From the NCBI GenBank assembly GCA_947497585.1, contig CANMHG010000012.1, positions 42,692 to 106,691 on the forward strand: a stretch of 64,000 nucleotides of DNA, in the 5' to 3' direction. This document shows positions 7,503 through 14,744 of this stretch, one piece after another. The translations under genes were made by a program, and so were the position numbers. The stretch's first letter is position 1. Every line of letters starts with the position of its first letter. This DNA comes from an uncultured Bacillaceae bacterium. Lineage in GTDB: Bacteria > Bacillota > Bacilli > Bacillales > Bacillaceae_L. The notes beneath the pieces were generated by a model. The model saw only the letters and a program-made list of their open reading frames with translations. It was not told the origin of the DNA and ran no database searches.

Positions 7503-8951
7503 ATGATTATTAATAAACTACTAGAAAATAAAACTATCAACTTTGAATCTATTTTTAACTATTTAGAGGATATGATTTTTATTATAAAAGTTGAGGAGAA
7601 TGGAGTATTCCGTGTTATAGAAGTAAATGAGGCTTATATTAGCGGGTCAGGGTTAACAAAGGAACAAATTTTAAATCAACGAATTGATGAAATAGTTTCT
7701 TTTGAAGATTCGGAAAAGGTTGCGCAAAATTATGAAGAGGCTATTAGATTGAATACATCATTAACCTATGAAGAGACGATGACGTTAAATGGGATTGAAA
7801 AAGCATTTGAAACGACAATTGTGCCTGTTTTTGAGGATGATGTTGTATGTAATTTCATTATTGGCATTGCTCGAGATATTACTGAACGGAAAAATTATGA
7901 AAATGAAATAGTCCAAACAAAAGAAAAATTCCAAAAGGTTATCCATCATCAGCAAGGTATTGTATTTAGTGTAGAGAAGATAGAACATAATTTTGTTTAT
8001 ACCTTATTTGATGGTCAAATAATTAACCAATTTGAAAACCTTCGAGGTAAAGTTGTTGGGAAAAGGCCTCAAGATATTATCGATCCTAACTTAGCCAAAA
8101 TAATTTTAGAAAAGTATGACCACTGCTGGAATTATAAAGAAAAAGTCGTGTTTGAAGAAGCTGTAAATGGTTTTATCCTACTTACTGTTTTAAGTCCTGT
8201 TGTTGTAAATGGAAAAACTCAAAATATTATTGGCTCCACAATTGATATTAGTGAGAAGAGAAGAACAGAAGAAACGCTTTTTAAAAAAGAAAAACTCTCT
8301 TTACTTGGAGAATTGTCTGCCGGAATTGGTCATGAAATTAGAAATCCGCTTACTACTATCAAGGGTTTTTTGAAGATGATGAAAGAAGATCCTACTAATA
8401 TTAAGCCAGATTTTATTGATATAATTAATGCTGAAGTAGAAAGTATCGATAGAATAGCTGGTGAGCTTATGATGCTTGCTAAGCCACAAGCATTTCAAAA
8501 GAATTCATTTAATATAGTATCTTTACTTAATGATGTCATTTTCCTAATGGAATCTCAAGCATTTACGCAAGGAGTGACGTTAGAATTTAGGGCACCTAAA
8601 CCTATCATCTATATAAATGGTGATCAGAACCAAATAAAACAAGTTTTTTTCAATTTGATAAAAAATTCGATAGAAGCAATGGAGACTAATCTTAAAGGTA
8701 AAGTGCAAATAATTTGTGAGCATAATGAACTTGAAGTAATAATTAAGGTAGTTGATGAAGGTTACGGTATTTCAAGTGAAAAAATTAAAACAATAGGAGA
8801 ACCCTTTTATACAACTAAGACAAAGGGAAATGGTTTAGGATTAATGATTAGCCAACGAATTATTAGAAATCACAATGGCTCCATACAATGTGAGAGTGAG
8901 GTAGGTAAAGGGACAACCTTTATAATCTCTTTTCCTTTGGTTTGTAAATGA
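7503..8951 (+). CDS. PAS-domain sensor histidine kinase (sporulation-kinase-like)
   Basis: This 482-residue soluble kinase has two PAS regions (about residues 15-130 and 140-252; the first ends with the PAC-like GIARDITERK), then a HisKA domain with phosphoacceptor His277 in GELSAGIGHEIRNPLTTIKG. The HATPase domain shows the N box (NLIKNSIEAM), G1 (VVDEGYGIS) and G2 (NGLGL). No membrane segment or receiver domain is present, and no response regulator gene is adjacent. This is the layout of orphan kinases feeding the Spo0F-Spo0A phosphorelay (KinA/KinE type), so a sporulation role is likely but inferred. The cognate signal is unknown. Confidence 0.85.
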   Translation: MIINKLLENKTINFESIFNYLEDMIFIIKVEENGVFRVIEVNEAYISGSGLTKEQILNQRIDEIVSFEDSEKVAQNYEEAIRLNTSLTYEETMTLNGIEKAFETTIVPVFEDDVVCNFIIGIARDITERKNYENEIVQTKEKFQKVIHHQQGIVFSVEKIEHNFVYTLFDGQIINQFENLRGKVVGKRPQDIIDPNLAKIILEKYDHCWNYKEKVVFEEAVNGFILLTVLSPVVVNGKTQNIIGSTIDISEKRRTEETLFKKEKLSLLGELSAGIGHEIRNPLTTIKGFLKMMKEDPTNIKPDFIDIINAEVESIDRIAGELMMLAKPQAFQKNSFNIVSLLNDVIFLMESQAFTQGVTLEFRAPKPIIYINGDQNQIKQVFFNLIKNSIEAMETNLKGKVQIICEHNELEVIIKVVDEGYGISSEKIKTIGEPFYTTKTKGNGLGLMISQRIIRNHNGSIQCESEVGKGTTFIISFPLVCK

Positions 8952-9014
8952 TATCAAAAGTGAGGTTGAATTGACAAACTGTAGGGGAAACATCACCCAT
9001 CTGAGTGTATTACC

Positions 9015-9053
9015 AATTCCTTTCATCAACCAAGAGAGGGATTTTTTTTTTTT
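9015..9053 (+). terminator. Probable terminator downstream of the PAS kinase
   Basis: AATTCCTTTC pairs with GAGAGGGATT (10 bp with wobbles) followed by a 12-nt T run. Confidence 0.6.
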
Positions 9054-9152
9054 TGAAAAATATTATCGAATAAAATTTAGCAATTGCTATATTCCTAAAA
9101 CTATTATAAACTTAACCGTAACCATTACGATTTATTCTTTGGAGGGAATAGG

Positions 9153-10337
9153 ATGTACGATTGGATTATAATAGGCGGAGGAATACACGGGTGCACAGTA
9201 GCATCATTTCTTATAAAGAATCAAATAACAACGAGTGAAAAGCTCCTTATCATTGATCCGTATAGTGAACCTATGTATAGATGGAAAAGGAACACAAAAT
9301 TAATCGGTATGGAATATTTACGTTCTCCTTCAGTTCATCAGATAGATGTTGACCCTTTCAGTTTACAAAAATATGCACAAGAAAATAACCTTTCTTCTAG
9401 TGGTTTTTATGGTCAGTATAAACGCCCATCATTAACCCTTTTTAATGAGCATTGTGAAGCGATTATAAATGAAGTGAATTTAAAGCAATCATGGCACCAA
9501 GGAAAGGTATGTTCAGTAAAAAAAGTGGAAGGGAAATGGAGGGTTACTACTGATAATGGTGAGGATTTCCTTACAAAGAATATTGTCATTTCTATAAGTA
9601 TTAACGACCAGCATAACATGCCAGATTGGGCTGCAGAAGTCAAAGCTAAACTGCCAAACCAACTGTATCATATCTTTGATGAGAACATCGATGTAGTAGA
9701 GGCATTTAATCCACCAATTGTAATAATTGGGGGCGGAATTACTGCAGCTCATCTTTCAATCAAACTTAGTAATCTATATCCAGGTCAAGTAACGTTAGTA
9801 AAGAGACATCCATTTCGAGTTCATGATTTTGATAGTGATCCTGGATGGCTTGGTCCGAAAAAATTGTACTTTTTTTATAAAGTTGAGACTTATGAAGAGC
9901 GTAGAAAATCAATTAATAATGCAAGAAATAAAGGTTCAATCCCAAAAGAAATCTTTCTAAAATTAAAAAGGCTGGATAGAGAACATAAGTTACGAATAGA
10001 AGAAGGAGAAATACAATCTGCGGAGATCAATGGCGATAATAAAATTAGTCTTGTTATGGATAACCAAACACTCACCGCCCAAACGATATTATGTTCAACG
10101 GGCTTTGTACCATCATTACCAAACCAACAATGGCTAAAAGAGATAATCGAGGAATACCAATTAAAATGTGCTGTATGTGGCTATCCAATCATTAATCAAT
10201 CTTTGGAATGGTGCTCTCATTTATATGTATCCGGTCCTTTAGCTGAGCTTGAAGTAGGGCCAGTTGCCAGGAACATTTCTGGAGCCCGAATAGCTGCGGA
10301 AAGAATAGTCAATAGTTTGAAAAATAAAACGAAATGA
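9153..10337 (+). CDS. FAD/NAD(P)-binding oxidoreductase (monooxygenase-like)
   Basis: This 394-residue flavoprotein has an N-terminal dinucleotide-binding motif IIGGGIHGC (about residues 6-14) and a second Rossmann motif VIIGGGITAAH near residue 190, then LCSTGFVPSLP, a typical late FAD-contacting segment. The layout resembles the class B monooxygenase and lysine/ornithine N-hydroxylase fold. A CAVC pair near the C terminus might bind a metal or form a disulfide. It starts at ATG 9153 after GGAGGG. It lies just upstream of the persulfide locus, and a role in sulfur chemistry is possible but unproven. The substrate cannot be read from sequence. Confidence 0.75.
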   Translation: MYDWIIIGGGIHGCTVASFLIKNQITTSEKLLIIDPYSEPMYRWKRNTKLIGMEYLRSPSVHQIDVDPFSLQKYAQENNLSSSGFYGQYKRPSLTLFNEHCEAIINEVNLKQSWHQGKVCSVKKVEGKWRVTTDNGEDFLTKNIVISISINDQHNMPDWAAEVKAKLPNQLYHIFDENIDVVEAFNPPIVIIGGGITAAHLSIKLSNLYPGQVTLVKRHPFRVHDFDSDPGWLGPKKLYFFYKVETYEERRKSINNARNKGSIPKEIFLKLKRLDREHKLRIEEGEIQSAEINGDNKISLVMDNQTLTAQTILCSTGFVPSLPNQQWLKEIIEEYQLKCAVCGYPIINQSLEWCSHLYVSGPLAELEVGPVARNISGARIAAERIVNSLKNKTK

Positions 10338-10427
10338 TAGTGATTCGCATAGTATTTTGATAACGAAGTAGCCTGTTTATCTTCAAAAAAACTTGCCACT
10401 CCTTTATAAAATACAACATTTATATAT

Positions 10428-10443
10428 ATACCCCTAACGTCTA
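10428..10443. promoter_or_regulatory. Half CstR-type operator upstream of the DUF302 gene
   Basis: ATACCCCTA matches the left half of the operators found further downstream in this locus, but the right half (ACGTCTA) is degenerate. It may be a weak or decayed CstR site. Confidence 0.35.
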
Positions 10444-10568
10444 ATAACTGTAATTTTTAGATTAGGAGGTGATAAATATCACACTAGATACTCGTAAGTT
10501 CGAATTGAATTTGAATTTAGTTAAATAATATCAATGTCTATCAAAAAACAAGTTAAAGGGGACTAATA

Positions 10569-10952
10569 ATGTTTGACTATACAATCAATACCTCTAAAAC
10601 AATTGAAGAAGCAATTGCCGCTTTGGAAGAATCATTAAAAGAGGAACAGTTTGGAGTGCTATGGAAATTTGATATAAAAGATAAACTACATGAGAAGGGT
10701 TTGGAATTTGATAAAGAATTTAAAGTTCTAGAGGTTTGTAACCCATTCGAAGCTCAAAGAGTTCTTAATGAAAATGAGTTAGCTGGGTATTTTCTTCCTT
10801 GTAAAATAGTTGTCTATACAAGTGAAGGACAAACGAAAATTGGCATGCCAAAACCAACGATAATGATTAGTGCGCTAAAGGATGAAAAGTTAAAGGAATT
10901 AGCGAAGGATATTGAAGAGAGGTTAATAAATTGCATTGATAAAAGTGCGTAA
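10569..10952 (+). CDS. DUF302 family protein
   Basis: This is a 127-residue soluble protein. It shows the DUF302 pattern: an N-terminal TIEEAIAALEESLKEEQFGVLWKFD-like helix-strand unit, then FKVLEVCNPFEAQRVL (the conserved C-N-P segment), then FLPCKIVVYT. DUF302 proteins often occur next to rhodaneses and sulfur-carrier genes, as here. A small-molecule or thiol-binding role is guessed in the literature but not settled. The ATG at 10569 follows AAAGGGG. It is transcribed towards the cstR-like gene, with its own upstream region and a weak operator half-site. Confidence 0.85.
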   Translation: MFDYTINTSKTIEEAIAALEESLKEEQFGVLWKFDIKDKLHEKGLEFDKEFKVLEVCNPFEAQRVLNENELAGYFLPCKIVVYTSEGQTKIGMPKPTIMISALKDEKLKELAKDIEERLINCIDKSA

Positions 10953-11008
10953 GGAATGAAGGAGAGACTGTTCAATGACGACAAGGAAGAAAATTTTTAA
11001 TGAAGCTG

Positions 11009-11037
11009 TTGACATAATACCTAATAGGGTATATTAT
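11009..11037 (+). promoter_or_regulatory. SigA promoter with CstR operator in the spacer
   Basis: TTGACA (11009-11014), a 17-bp spacer and TATTAT (11032-11037) form a near-consensus promoter. The spacer and the first bases of the -10 hold the imperfect palindrome ATACCTAATAGGGTAT (11018-11033), the CsoR/CstR operator form. Repressor binding would block RNA polymerase, giving autoregulation of the cstR-like gene and the operon behind it. Confidence 0.75.
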
Positions 11038-11149
11038 TAGCTGTGTCGGCTGCTTTACCAAAAGCCTAACACAGATGAATTGTTATCATAATTAAACAAC
11101 TCTTCTTTCAAATAAGAGGTTAAAAATTCTACTAAAAAGGAGGATTACT

Positions 11150-11410
11150 ATGGAATACACTGATCAAATGAAAAATCGTGTAAAACGAATGGAAGGACAG
11201 TTAAGAGGTATTCTAAAAATGATGGAAGACGGCAAGGATTGTAAGGAAGTAATTACTCAATTATCTGCTGTCCGTTCAGCAGTTGATCGTACTGTAGGAG
11301 TAGTTGTCAGCTCTAATTTAGTGGAATGTGTGCTAAATGCTGAGAAAAGAGGAGAAAATACAGACGAGTTTATTAAAGAAGCAGTCAACTTACTTGTAAA
11401 AAGTAGATAA
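11150..11410 (+). CDS. cstR: CstR-type persulfide-sensing repressor (CsoR family, YrkD-like)
   Basis: This 86-residue all-helical repressor has the CsoR/RcnR core VKRMEGQLRGILKMMEDGKDC. Cysteines fall at positions 31 and 60, the same numbers as the two sensing cysteines of Staphylococcus aureus CstR. The copper-binding histidine of true CsoR is replaced by Asn56 (SSNLVEC), so it should sense per- and polysulfides by forming cross-links between Cys31 and Cys60', not Cu(I). The equivalent in B. subtilis is YrkD. It sits first in the yrkEFHIJ-like locus and is preceded by an operator-containing promoter. The ATG follows AAAAAGGAGG. Confidence 0.92.
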   Translation: MEYTDQMKNRVKRMEGQLRGILKMMEDGKDCKEVITQLSAVRSAVDRTVGVVVSSNLVECVLNAEKRGENTDEFIKEAVNLLVKSR

Positions 11411-11420
11411 TTATAAGGGG

Positions 11421-11463
11421 TTGACATACTTTTTTTTATCATTTAGTATACCCATAGGGGTAA
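11421..11463 (+). promoter_or_regulatory. Second SigA promoter with CstR operator
   Basis: TTGACA (11421-11426), a 17-bp spacer and TAGTAT (11444-11449) are followed directly by the operator ATACCCATAGGGGTAA (11448-11463), which overlaps the -10 and start region. It lies immediately after the cstR stop codon and should drive the structural genes independently of the first promoter. Confidence 0.75.
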
Positions 11464-11502
11464 AGGTACTATAAAGAAAATTATTATATGGAGGTATATC
11501 AA

Positions 11503-11573
11503 ATGCACTCAAATTAATTTTTAGACGCAAAAGGACTGGTAATGTGCTAGATTTTTGGATTAAAAAGGGCTAA
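11503..11573 (+). pseudogene. tusA (yrkI-like) remnant with internal deletion
   Basis: After a ribosome binding site and an ATG at 11503 there is an early TAA, then codons for LDAKGL (the start of TusA-type sulfur carriers). Directly after this, in another frame, come codons for VLDFWIKKG and a stop, which match the C terminus of the intact tusA gene at 14471-14698 (VLKFWIKKG). The middle of the gene, about 50 codons, is missing, including the active cysteine. It keeps its own promoter/operator upstream and another operator downstream. Confidence 0.8.
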
Positions 11574-11588
11574 ATTTTAGACATAAAT

Positions 11589-11604
11589 ATACCCCTAGGG
11601 GTTA
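11589..11604. promoter_or_regulatory. CstR operator in front of the dsrE-like gene
   Basis: ATACCCCTAGGGGTTA contains the perfect 10-bp palindrome ACCCCTAGGGGT. It lies 12 bp before the ATG, touching the AGGAGG ribosome binding site; no -35/-10 pair is obvious close by. Confidence 0.7.
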
Positions 11605-11616
11605 GGAGGAAGAAAG

Positions 11617-12096
11617 ATGGCAGACAAGAAAAAAACAACAATTGTATTATTTAGTGGTGACTATGATAAAGCAATGGCAGCTTATATTATTGCGAATGGT
11701 GCAGCAGCTTATGATCATGAAGTAACGATTTTCCACACCTTCTGGGGATTAAATGCTTTACGTAAAGATGAGCATGTGGAGGTTAAAAAGGGCTTTATGG
11801 AAAAGATGTTTGGCAAGATGATGCCTCGTGGCGCTGAAAAGTTAGGATTATCAAAAATGCAATTTGCAGGATTTGGTCCCAAAATGATTAAAGGTGTAAT
11901 GAAAAAGCATAATGCAATGTCTTTAGAGCAATTAATTGATATGGCCGGGGAACAAGATGTTAAATTAGTAGCTTGTACGATGACAATGGATTTATTAGGT
12001 CTTCATAAGGATGAGTTACTAGAAAACATTGAATATGCTGGGGTTGCAGCTTATTTAGCAGATGCTGAAGATGGGAATGTTAACCTATTTATTTAA
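11617..12096 (+). CDS. yrkE: DsrE/DsrF-like sulfur relay protein (YrkE-like)
   Basis: This 159-residue protein of the DsrE2/peroxiredoxin-like family opens with TTIVLFSGDYDKAMAAYIIANGAAAYDHEVTIF in several strand-helix units, followed by a central MMPRGAEKLGLSKM segment. The conserved cysteine lies late in VKLVACTMTMDLLG. Such proteins carry persulfide sulfur to or from rhodaneses and TusA. The order cstR-yrkE-(rhodanese)-yrkF-yrkH-yrkI-yrkJ matches the B. subtilis yrk cluster. It starts at ATG 11617 after AGGAGGAAG and sits behind a CstR operator. Confidence 0.88.
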   Translation: MADKKKTTIVLFSGDYDKAMAAYIIANGAAAYDHEVTIFHTFWGLNALRKDEHVEVKKGFMEKMFGKMMPRGAEKLGLSKMQFAGFGPKMIKGVMKKHNAMSLEQLIDMAGEQDVKLVACTMTMDLLGLHKDELLENIEYAGVAAYLADAEDGNVNLFI

Positions 12097-12099
12097 AAC

Positions 12100-12186
12100 A
12101 GAAGTAATAAAGCAACAAAGGTATTAAGAAAGCAAGGATTCAAGCAAGTAACGAATGTTAAGGGCGGTATGAGTGCCTGGGTTTAA
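12100..12186 (+). pseudogene. C-terminal rhodanese remnant
   Basis: An open stretch without a start reads RSNKATKVLRKQGF, then KQVTNVKGGMSAWV and a stop. This is the end of a rhodanese domain, with the post-catalytic helix and the GGM..W motif. It begins right where the active-site loop (CRS...) should be; the cysteine and all of the N-terminal half are missing. It lies 3 bp after yrkE and 22 bp before an intact rhodanese gene, so it looks like the leftover of a duplicated or replaced copy. Confidence 0.8.
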
Positions 12187-12208
12187 TAAATGATTAGGAG
12201 GAACAATC

Positions 12209-12505
12209 ATGAAGACAATGACAGCGAAAGAAGTTGAAACTCTTTTAAATGAAGGTCAAATATTAAATATGATTGATGTTCGTGAAGTAGACGAAGTAGT
12301 AGCTGGTAAAATTCCTGGAGTAATTCATATTCCATTAGGATTAGTTGAATTTCGTATGCACGAGCTTGATAAATCGAAAGAATATTTCATGATCTGCCGT
12401 TCAGGAGGAAGAAGTGGTCGTGCTGCACAGTTTTTAGAGAGCCAAGGCTTTAATGTAATTAATATGACTGGTGGAATGCTTACTTGGGAAGGTAAGGTTG
12501 AGTAA
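12209..12505 (+). CDS. Single-domain rhodanese
   Basis: This 98-residue rhodanese has an active-site loop ICRSGGRSGRA with Cys63 as the persulfide-carrying residue; the N-terminal MIDVREVDEVVAGKIPG and C-terminal GGMLTWEG are standard CDC25/rhodanese landmarks. It transfers sulfane sulfur, likely between YrkE, the TusA proteins and the metallo-beta-lactamase enzyme. It starts at ATG 12209 after TAGGAGGAA. It is preceded by a decayed rhodanese fragment, so it may be a replacement copy. Confidence 0.92.
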   Translation: MKTMTAKEVETLLNEGQILNMIDVREVDEVVAGKIPGVIHIPLGLVEFRMHELDKSKEYFMICRSGGRSGRAAQFLESQGFNVINMTGGMLTWEGKVE

Positions 12506-12522
12506 TTTTTTTAGTCAAATAT

Positions 12523-12540
12523 ATACCCACCGGGGTTTAT
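12523..12540. promoter_or_regulatory. CstR operator after the rhodanese gene
   Basis: ATACCCACCGGGGTTTAT shares the ATACCC-2/3-GGGGT core of the other sites. It lies about 165 bp before yrkF and is separated from it by a small repeat array. Confidence 0.6.
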
Positions 12541-12555
12541 ATGCTAACTTAAAAT

Positions 12556-12660
12556 AATTTATCGGTCGATTCCTACTGTTTATCGGTCAAATTGAAGATT
12601 TATCAGCAGATTGGGACTGTTTTTCGGTCTATATGTAACTTTACCGGCCAAACCCGACTT
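12556..12660. repeat. Short phased repeat array, TTATCGGTC type
   Basis: CGGTC-like cores recur at 12563, 12584, 12604 (CAGCA, degenerate), 12625 and 12645, a spacing of 20-21 bp, each preceded by TTAT/TTT. No convincing gene is found; the in-frame extension of yrkF through this stretch has no ribosome binding site. Confidence 0.5.
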
Positions 12661-12705
12661 TTTAAGTTATTTTTGAACTATATATTTCAAAACGGAGGTC
12701 ACAAT

Positions 12706-13275
12706 ATGGATACTTTAAAAGTAAACGAAATTTTAGATGCAAAAGGCTTAGCGTGTCCAATGCCAATTGTAAAAACGAAAAAATCCATGAATAGTCTAGA
12801 GCCTGGTCATGTTTTAGAGGTTCAAGCAACAGATAAAGGTTCTAAAGCGGATATTAAAGCATGGGCTGATAGCACTGGCCATCAGTATTTAGGTACCCTT
12901 GAAGAAGGAGAAGTCCTAAAGCATTACTTAAGAAAATCTTCTGGAGAAGAAAAGCTTGATAAAAAACATCCTAATGTAGTTAATAATGAAGAATTAGCAC
13001 AAAAATTAAATAATGGAATAGTTGTGTTAGACGTGAGGGAAGCAGCTGAGTATGCCTTTAATCATATTCCAAGTGCGCTCTCAATTCCTTTAGGTGAGTT
13101 AGAAAATCGATTAAATGATTTAAATAAAAATGATGAAATCTATGTAGTTTGTCGCACCGGAAATCGTAGTGATTTTGCTGCACAAAAACTAGCTGAGAAC
13201 GGATTTAGCAAAGTATTTAATGTTGTTCCAGGTATGAGCCACTGGTCTGGGGAAACTGCAAGTTTAAATAAATAA
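12706..13275 (+). CDS. yrkF: TusA-rhodanese fusion sulfurtransferase (YrkF-like)
   Basis: This 189-residue protein has a TusA domain first (about 1-76) with the sulfur-carrying cysteine Cys17 in [14 protein letters not shown], and a rhodanese domain second (about 92-189) with Cys149 in VVCRTGNRS and the ending GMSHWSG. The fusion lets sulfur pass between the two cysteines within one chain, as proposed for B. subtilis YrkF. The ATG at 12706 follows ACGGAGGTC; a longer frame from 12592 would run through the repeat array and was rejected. The gene is followed by a CstR operator and yrkH. Confidence 0.93.
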   Translation: MDTLKVNEILDAKGLACPMPIVKTKKSMNSLEPGHVLEVQATDKGSKADIKAWADSTGHQYLGTLEEGEVLKHYLRKSSGEEKLDKKHPNVVNNEELAQKLNNGIVVLDVREAAEYAFNHIPSALSIPLGELENRLNDLNKNDEIYVVCRTGNRSDFAAQKLAENGFSKVFNVVPGMSHWSGETASLNK

Positions 13276-13293
13276 ATTTTTTTAAAATGAAAT

Positions 13294-13309
13294 ATACCAC
13301 AGGGGGTAA
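13294..13309. promoter_or_regulatory. CstR operator overlapping the yrkH ribosome binding site
   Basis: ATACCACAGGGGGTAA has the ATACC...GGGGTAA form. Its right half, AGGGGG at 13301-13306, is also the only Shine-Dalgarno-like run in front of the ATG at 13316 (9-nt spacing). Confidence 0.6.
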
Positions 13310-13315
13310 CTTGAA

Positions 13316-14443
13316 ATGGCTGTTTATGCAATGACTTCAAAAGCGGTAACGAAAAAAGTAATTAATAAAGAGGAATTATTTATCTTTGATGTACGTAACG
13401 AAAGTGATTTTCAAGATTGGAAAATTGAAGGAGATAATTTTGAGTATTTAAATGTACCTTATTTTGAATTGCTTGAAGGTGTTGAAGAGATTCTTGAAAA
13501 GATTCCAACTGATAAGGATGTAATCGTTGTTTGTGCAAAAGAAGGATCTTCTATCTTTGTAGCAGAGATGCTTGCTGAAGCTGGGCGTACTGTTTCTTAT
13601 TTAGAAGGTGGTATGAAAGCTTGGAGTGAATACCTAGAGCCAGTTAAAGTTGGAGACTTAAAAGATGGTGGAGAAATTTATCAATTCGTGCGTATCGGTA
13701 AAGGATGTTTGTCATACATGGTTGTTTCAAACGGTGAGGCTGCAATTATTGATGCAACACGTATGACTGATGTATATCTAGATTTTGCAGAAGGGATCGG
13801 GGCAAAGATTACTCATATTTTTGATACTCACCTTCATGCAGACCACATTTCTGGAGGCCGTAAAATCGCTGAGAAAACAAATGCAACGTACTGGTTACCT
13901 CCAAAGGATGCAGAAGAAGTAACGTTTGAATACCAAGCTTTAGAAGGTGGAAATGTTGTAACAATCGGTAATACAGCTATTGATATTCATGCATTGTATT
14001 CACCAGGACACACAATTGGATCTACTTCATTTGTTGTTGATTCAGCATTCCTACTTTCAGGAGATATCTTATTTATTGATTCAATTGGAAGACCGGATCT
14101 TGCTGGGATGGCTGAAGATTGGGTGGGAGACTTACGTGAAAGCTTATACACACGTTACAGAGAATTATCAGAGGAACTAGTTGTTCTTCCAGCACACTTT
14201 ATGATCATCGAGGAGCTAAATGAGGACGGAAGTGTTGCTGAAAAACTAGGTACACTTTTTACAAATAACCATGGTTTAAACATTGAAGATGAAAATGAAT
14301 TCAGAAAATTAGTAACAGAAAACTTACCACCACAACCAAATGCATACCAAGAAATTCGTGAAACAAATATGGGGAAAATTACGCCAGACGATGAAAAGCA
14401 ACGTGAAATGGAAATCGGACCAAACCGTTGTGCGGTACGTTAA
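13316..14443 (+). CDS. yrkH: Rhodanese / metallo-beta-lactamase-fold protein (YrkH-like, persulfide dioxygenase family)
   Basis: This 375-residue protein has an N-terminal rhodanese-like domain (about 1-108) with Cys73 in VVCAKEGSS, then a metallo-beta-lactamase domain with the metal ligands in [11 protein letters not shown] (HxHxDH at 172-177), a SPGHTIGS histidine, and GDILFID. The MBL part belongs to the ETHE1/persulfide dioxygenase group, which oxidises persulfide to sulfite. Unlike staphylococcal CstB, the rhodanese precedes the MBL and there is no C-terminal rhodanese; this matches B. subtilis YrkH. It should be the main sulfane-sulfur consuming enzyme of the locus. Confidence 0.9.
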   Translation: MAVYAMTSKAVTKKVINKEELFIFDVRNESDFQDWKIEGDNFEYLNVPYFELLEGVEEILEKIPTDKDVIVVCAKEGSSIFVAEMLAEAGRTVSYLEGGMKAWSEYLEPVKVGDLKDGGEIYQFVRIGKGCLSYMVVSNGEAAIIDATRMTDVYLDFAEGIGAKITHIFDTHLHADHISGGRKIAEKTNATYWLPPKDAEEVTFEYQALEGGNVVTIGNTAIDIHALYSPGHTIGSTSFVVDSAFLLSGDILFIDSIGRPDLAGMAEDWVGDLRESLYTRYRELSEELVVLPAHFMIIEELNEDGSVAEKLGTLFTNNHGLNIEDENEFRKLVTENLPPQPNAYQEIRETNMGKITPDDEKQREMEIGPNRCAVR

Positions 14444-14470
14444 GTAAAAGAACAGAGGAGGAATTTGAAA

Positions 14471-14698
14471 ATGGAAGCAAACAAAGTATTAGATGCGAAA
14501 GGATTAGCATGTCCAATGCCTATCGTTAAAACAAAAAAAGCAATGAATGAGCTTGAATCTGGTCAAGTGCTAGAAATTCATGCAACTGATAAAGGTGCAA
14601 AAAATGATTTAACTGCCTGGGCTAAATCTGGTGGTCATGAGTTAATCAAACATGTAGAAGCAGAAGACGTTTTAAAGTTTTGGATTAAAAAAGGGTGA
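14471..14698 (+). CDS. yrkI: TusA-family sulfur carrier (YrkI-like)
   Basis: This 75-residue TusA-like protein has the sulfur-accepting Cys14 in [15 protein letters not shown] and ends VLKFWIKKG. The start was set at ATG 14471, preceded by GAGGAATTTG; the in-frame TTG at 14465 is too close to that site. It lies 27 bp after yrkH and likely shuttles persulfide sulfur between the rhodaneses and YrkH. The decayed fragment at 11503 is derived from a paralogue of this gene. Confidence 0.92.
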   Translation: MEANKVLDAKGLACPMPIVKTKKAMNELESGQVLEIHATDKGAKNDLTAWAKSGGHELIKHVEAEDVLKFWIKKG

Positions 14699-14705
14699 AA
14701 ATAGA

Positions 14706-14732
14706 GGGAACCAGTATAGGTTCCCTTTTTTA
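14706..14732 (+). terminator. Terminator between yrkI and yrkJ
   Basis: GGGAACC pairs with GGTTCCC around AGTATA, followed by six T residues. It probably lowers expression of the membrane exporter relative to the soluble enzymes. Confidence 0.85.
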
Positions 14733-14744
14733 GGGGGATTTACA

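Noticed and set aside
10464..10530. Strong AGGAGGTG site followed by a short frame of about 20 codons before the DUF302 gene
   Set aside because: The only in-frame start is a GTG inside the site itself; the peptide matches nothing I know. It may be a relic.
10975..11040. 21-codon frame starting ATGACGACAAGG
   Set aside because: It overlaps the promoter and operator of the cstR-like gene and has no sign of conservation.
11150..11410. Copper sensor CsoR
   Set aside because: The His ligand of CsoR is replaced by Asn56 and the gene context is sulfur, not copper, so CstR is preferred.
12592..12705. N-terminal extension of YrkF
   Set aside because: It translates the phased repeat and has no ribosome binding site, whereas ATG 12706 has GGAGG and the TusA domain begins right after it.
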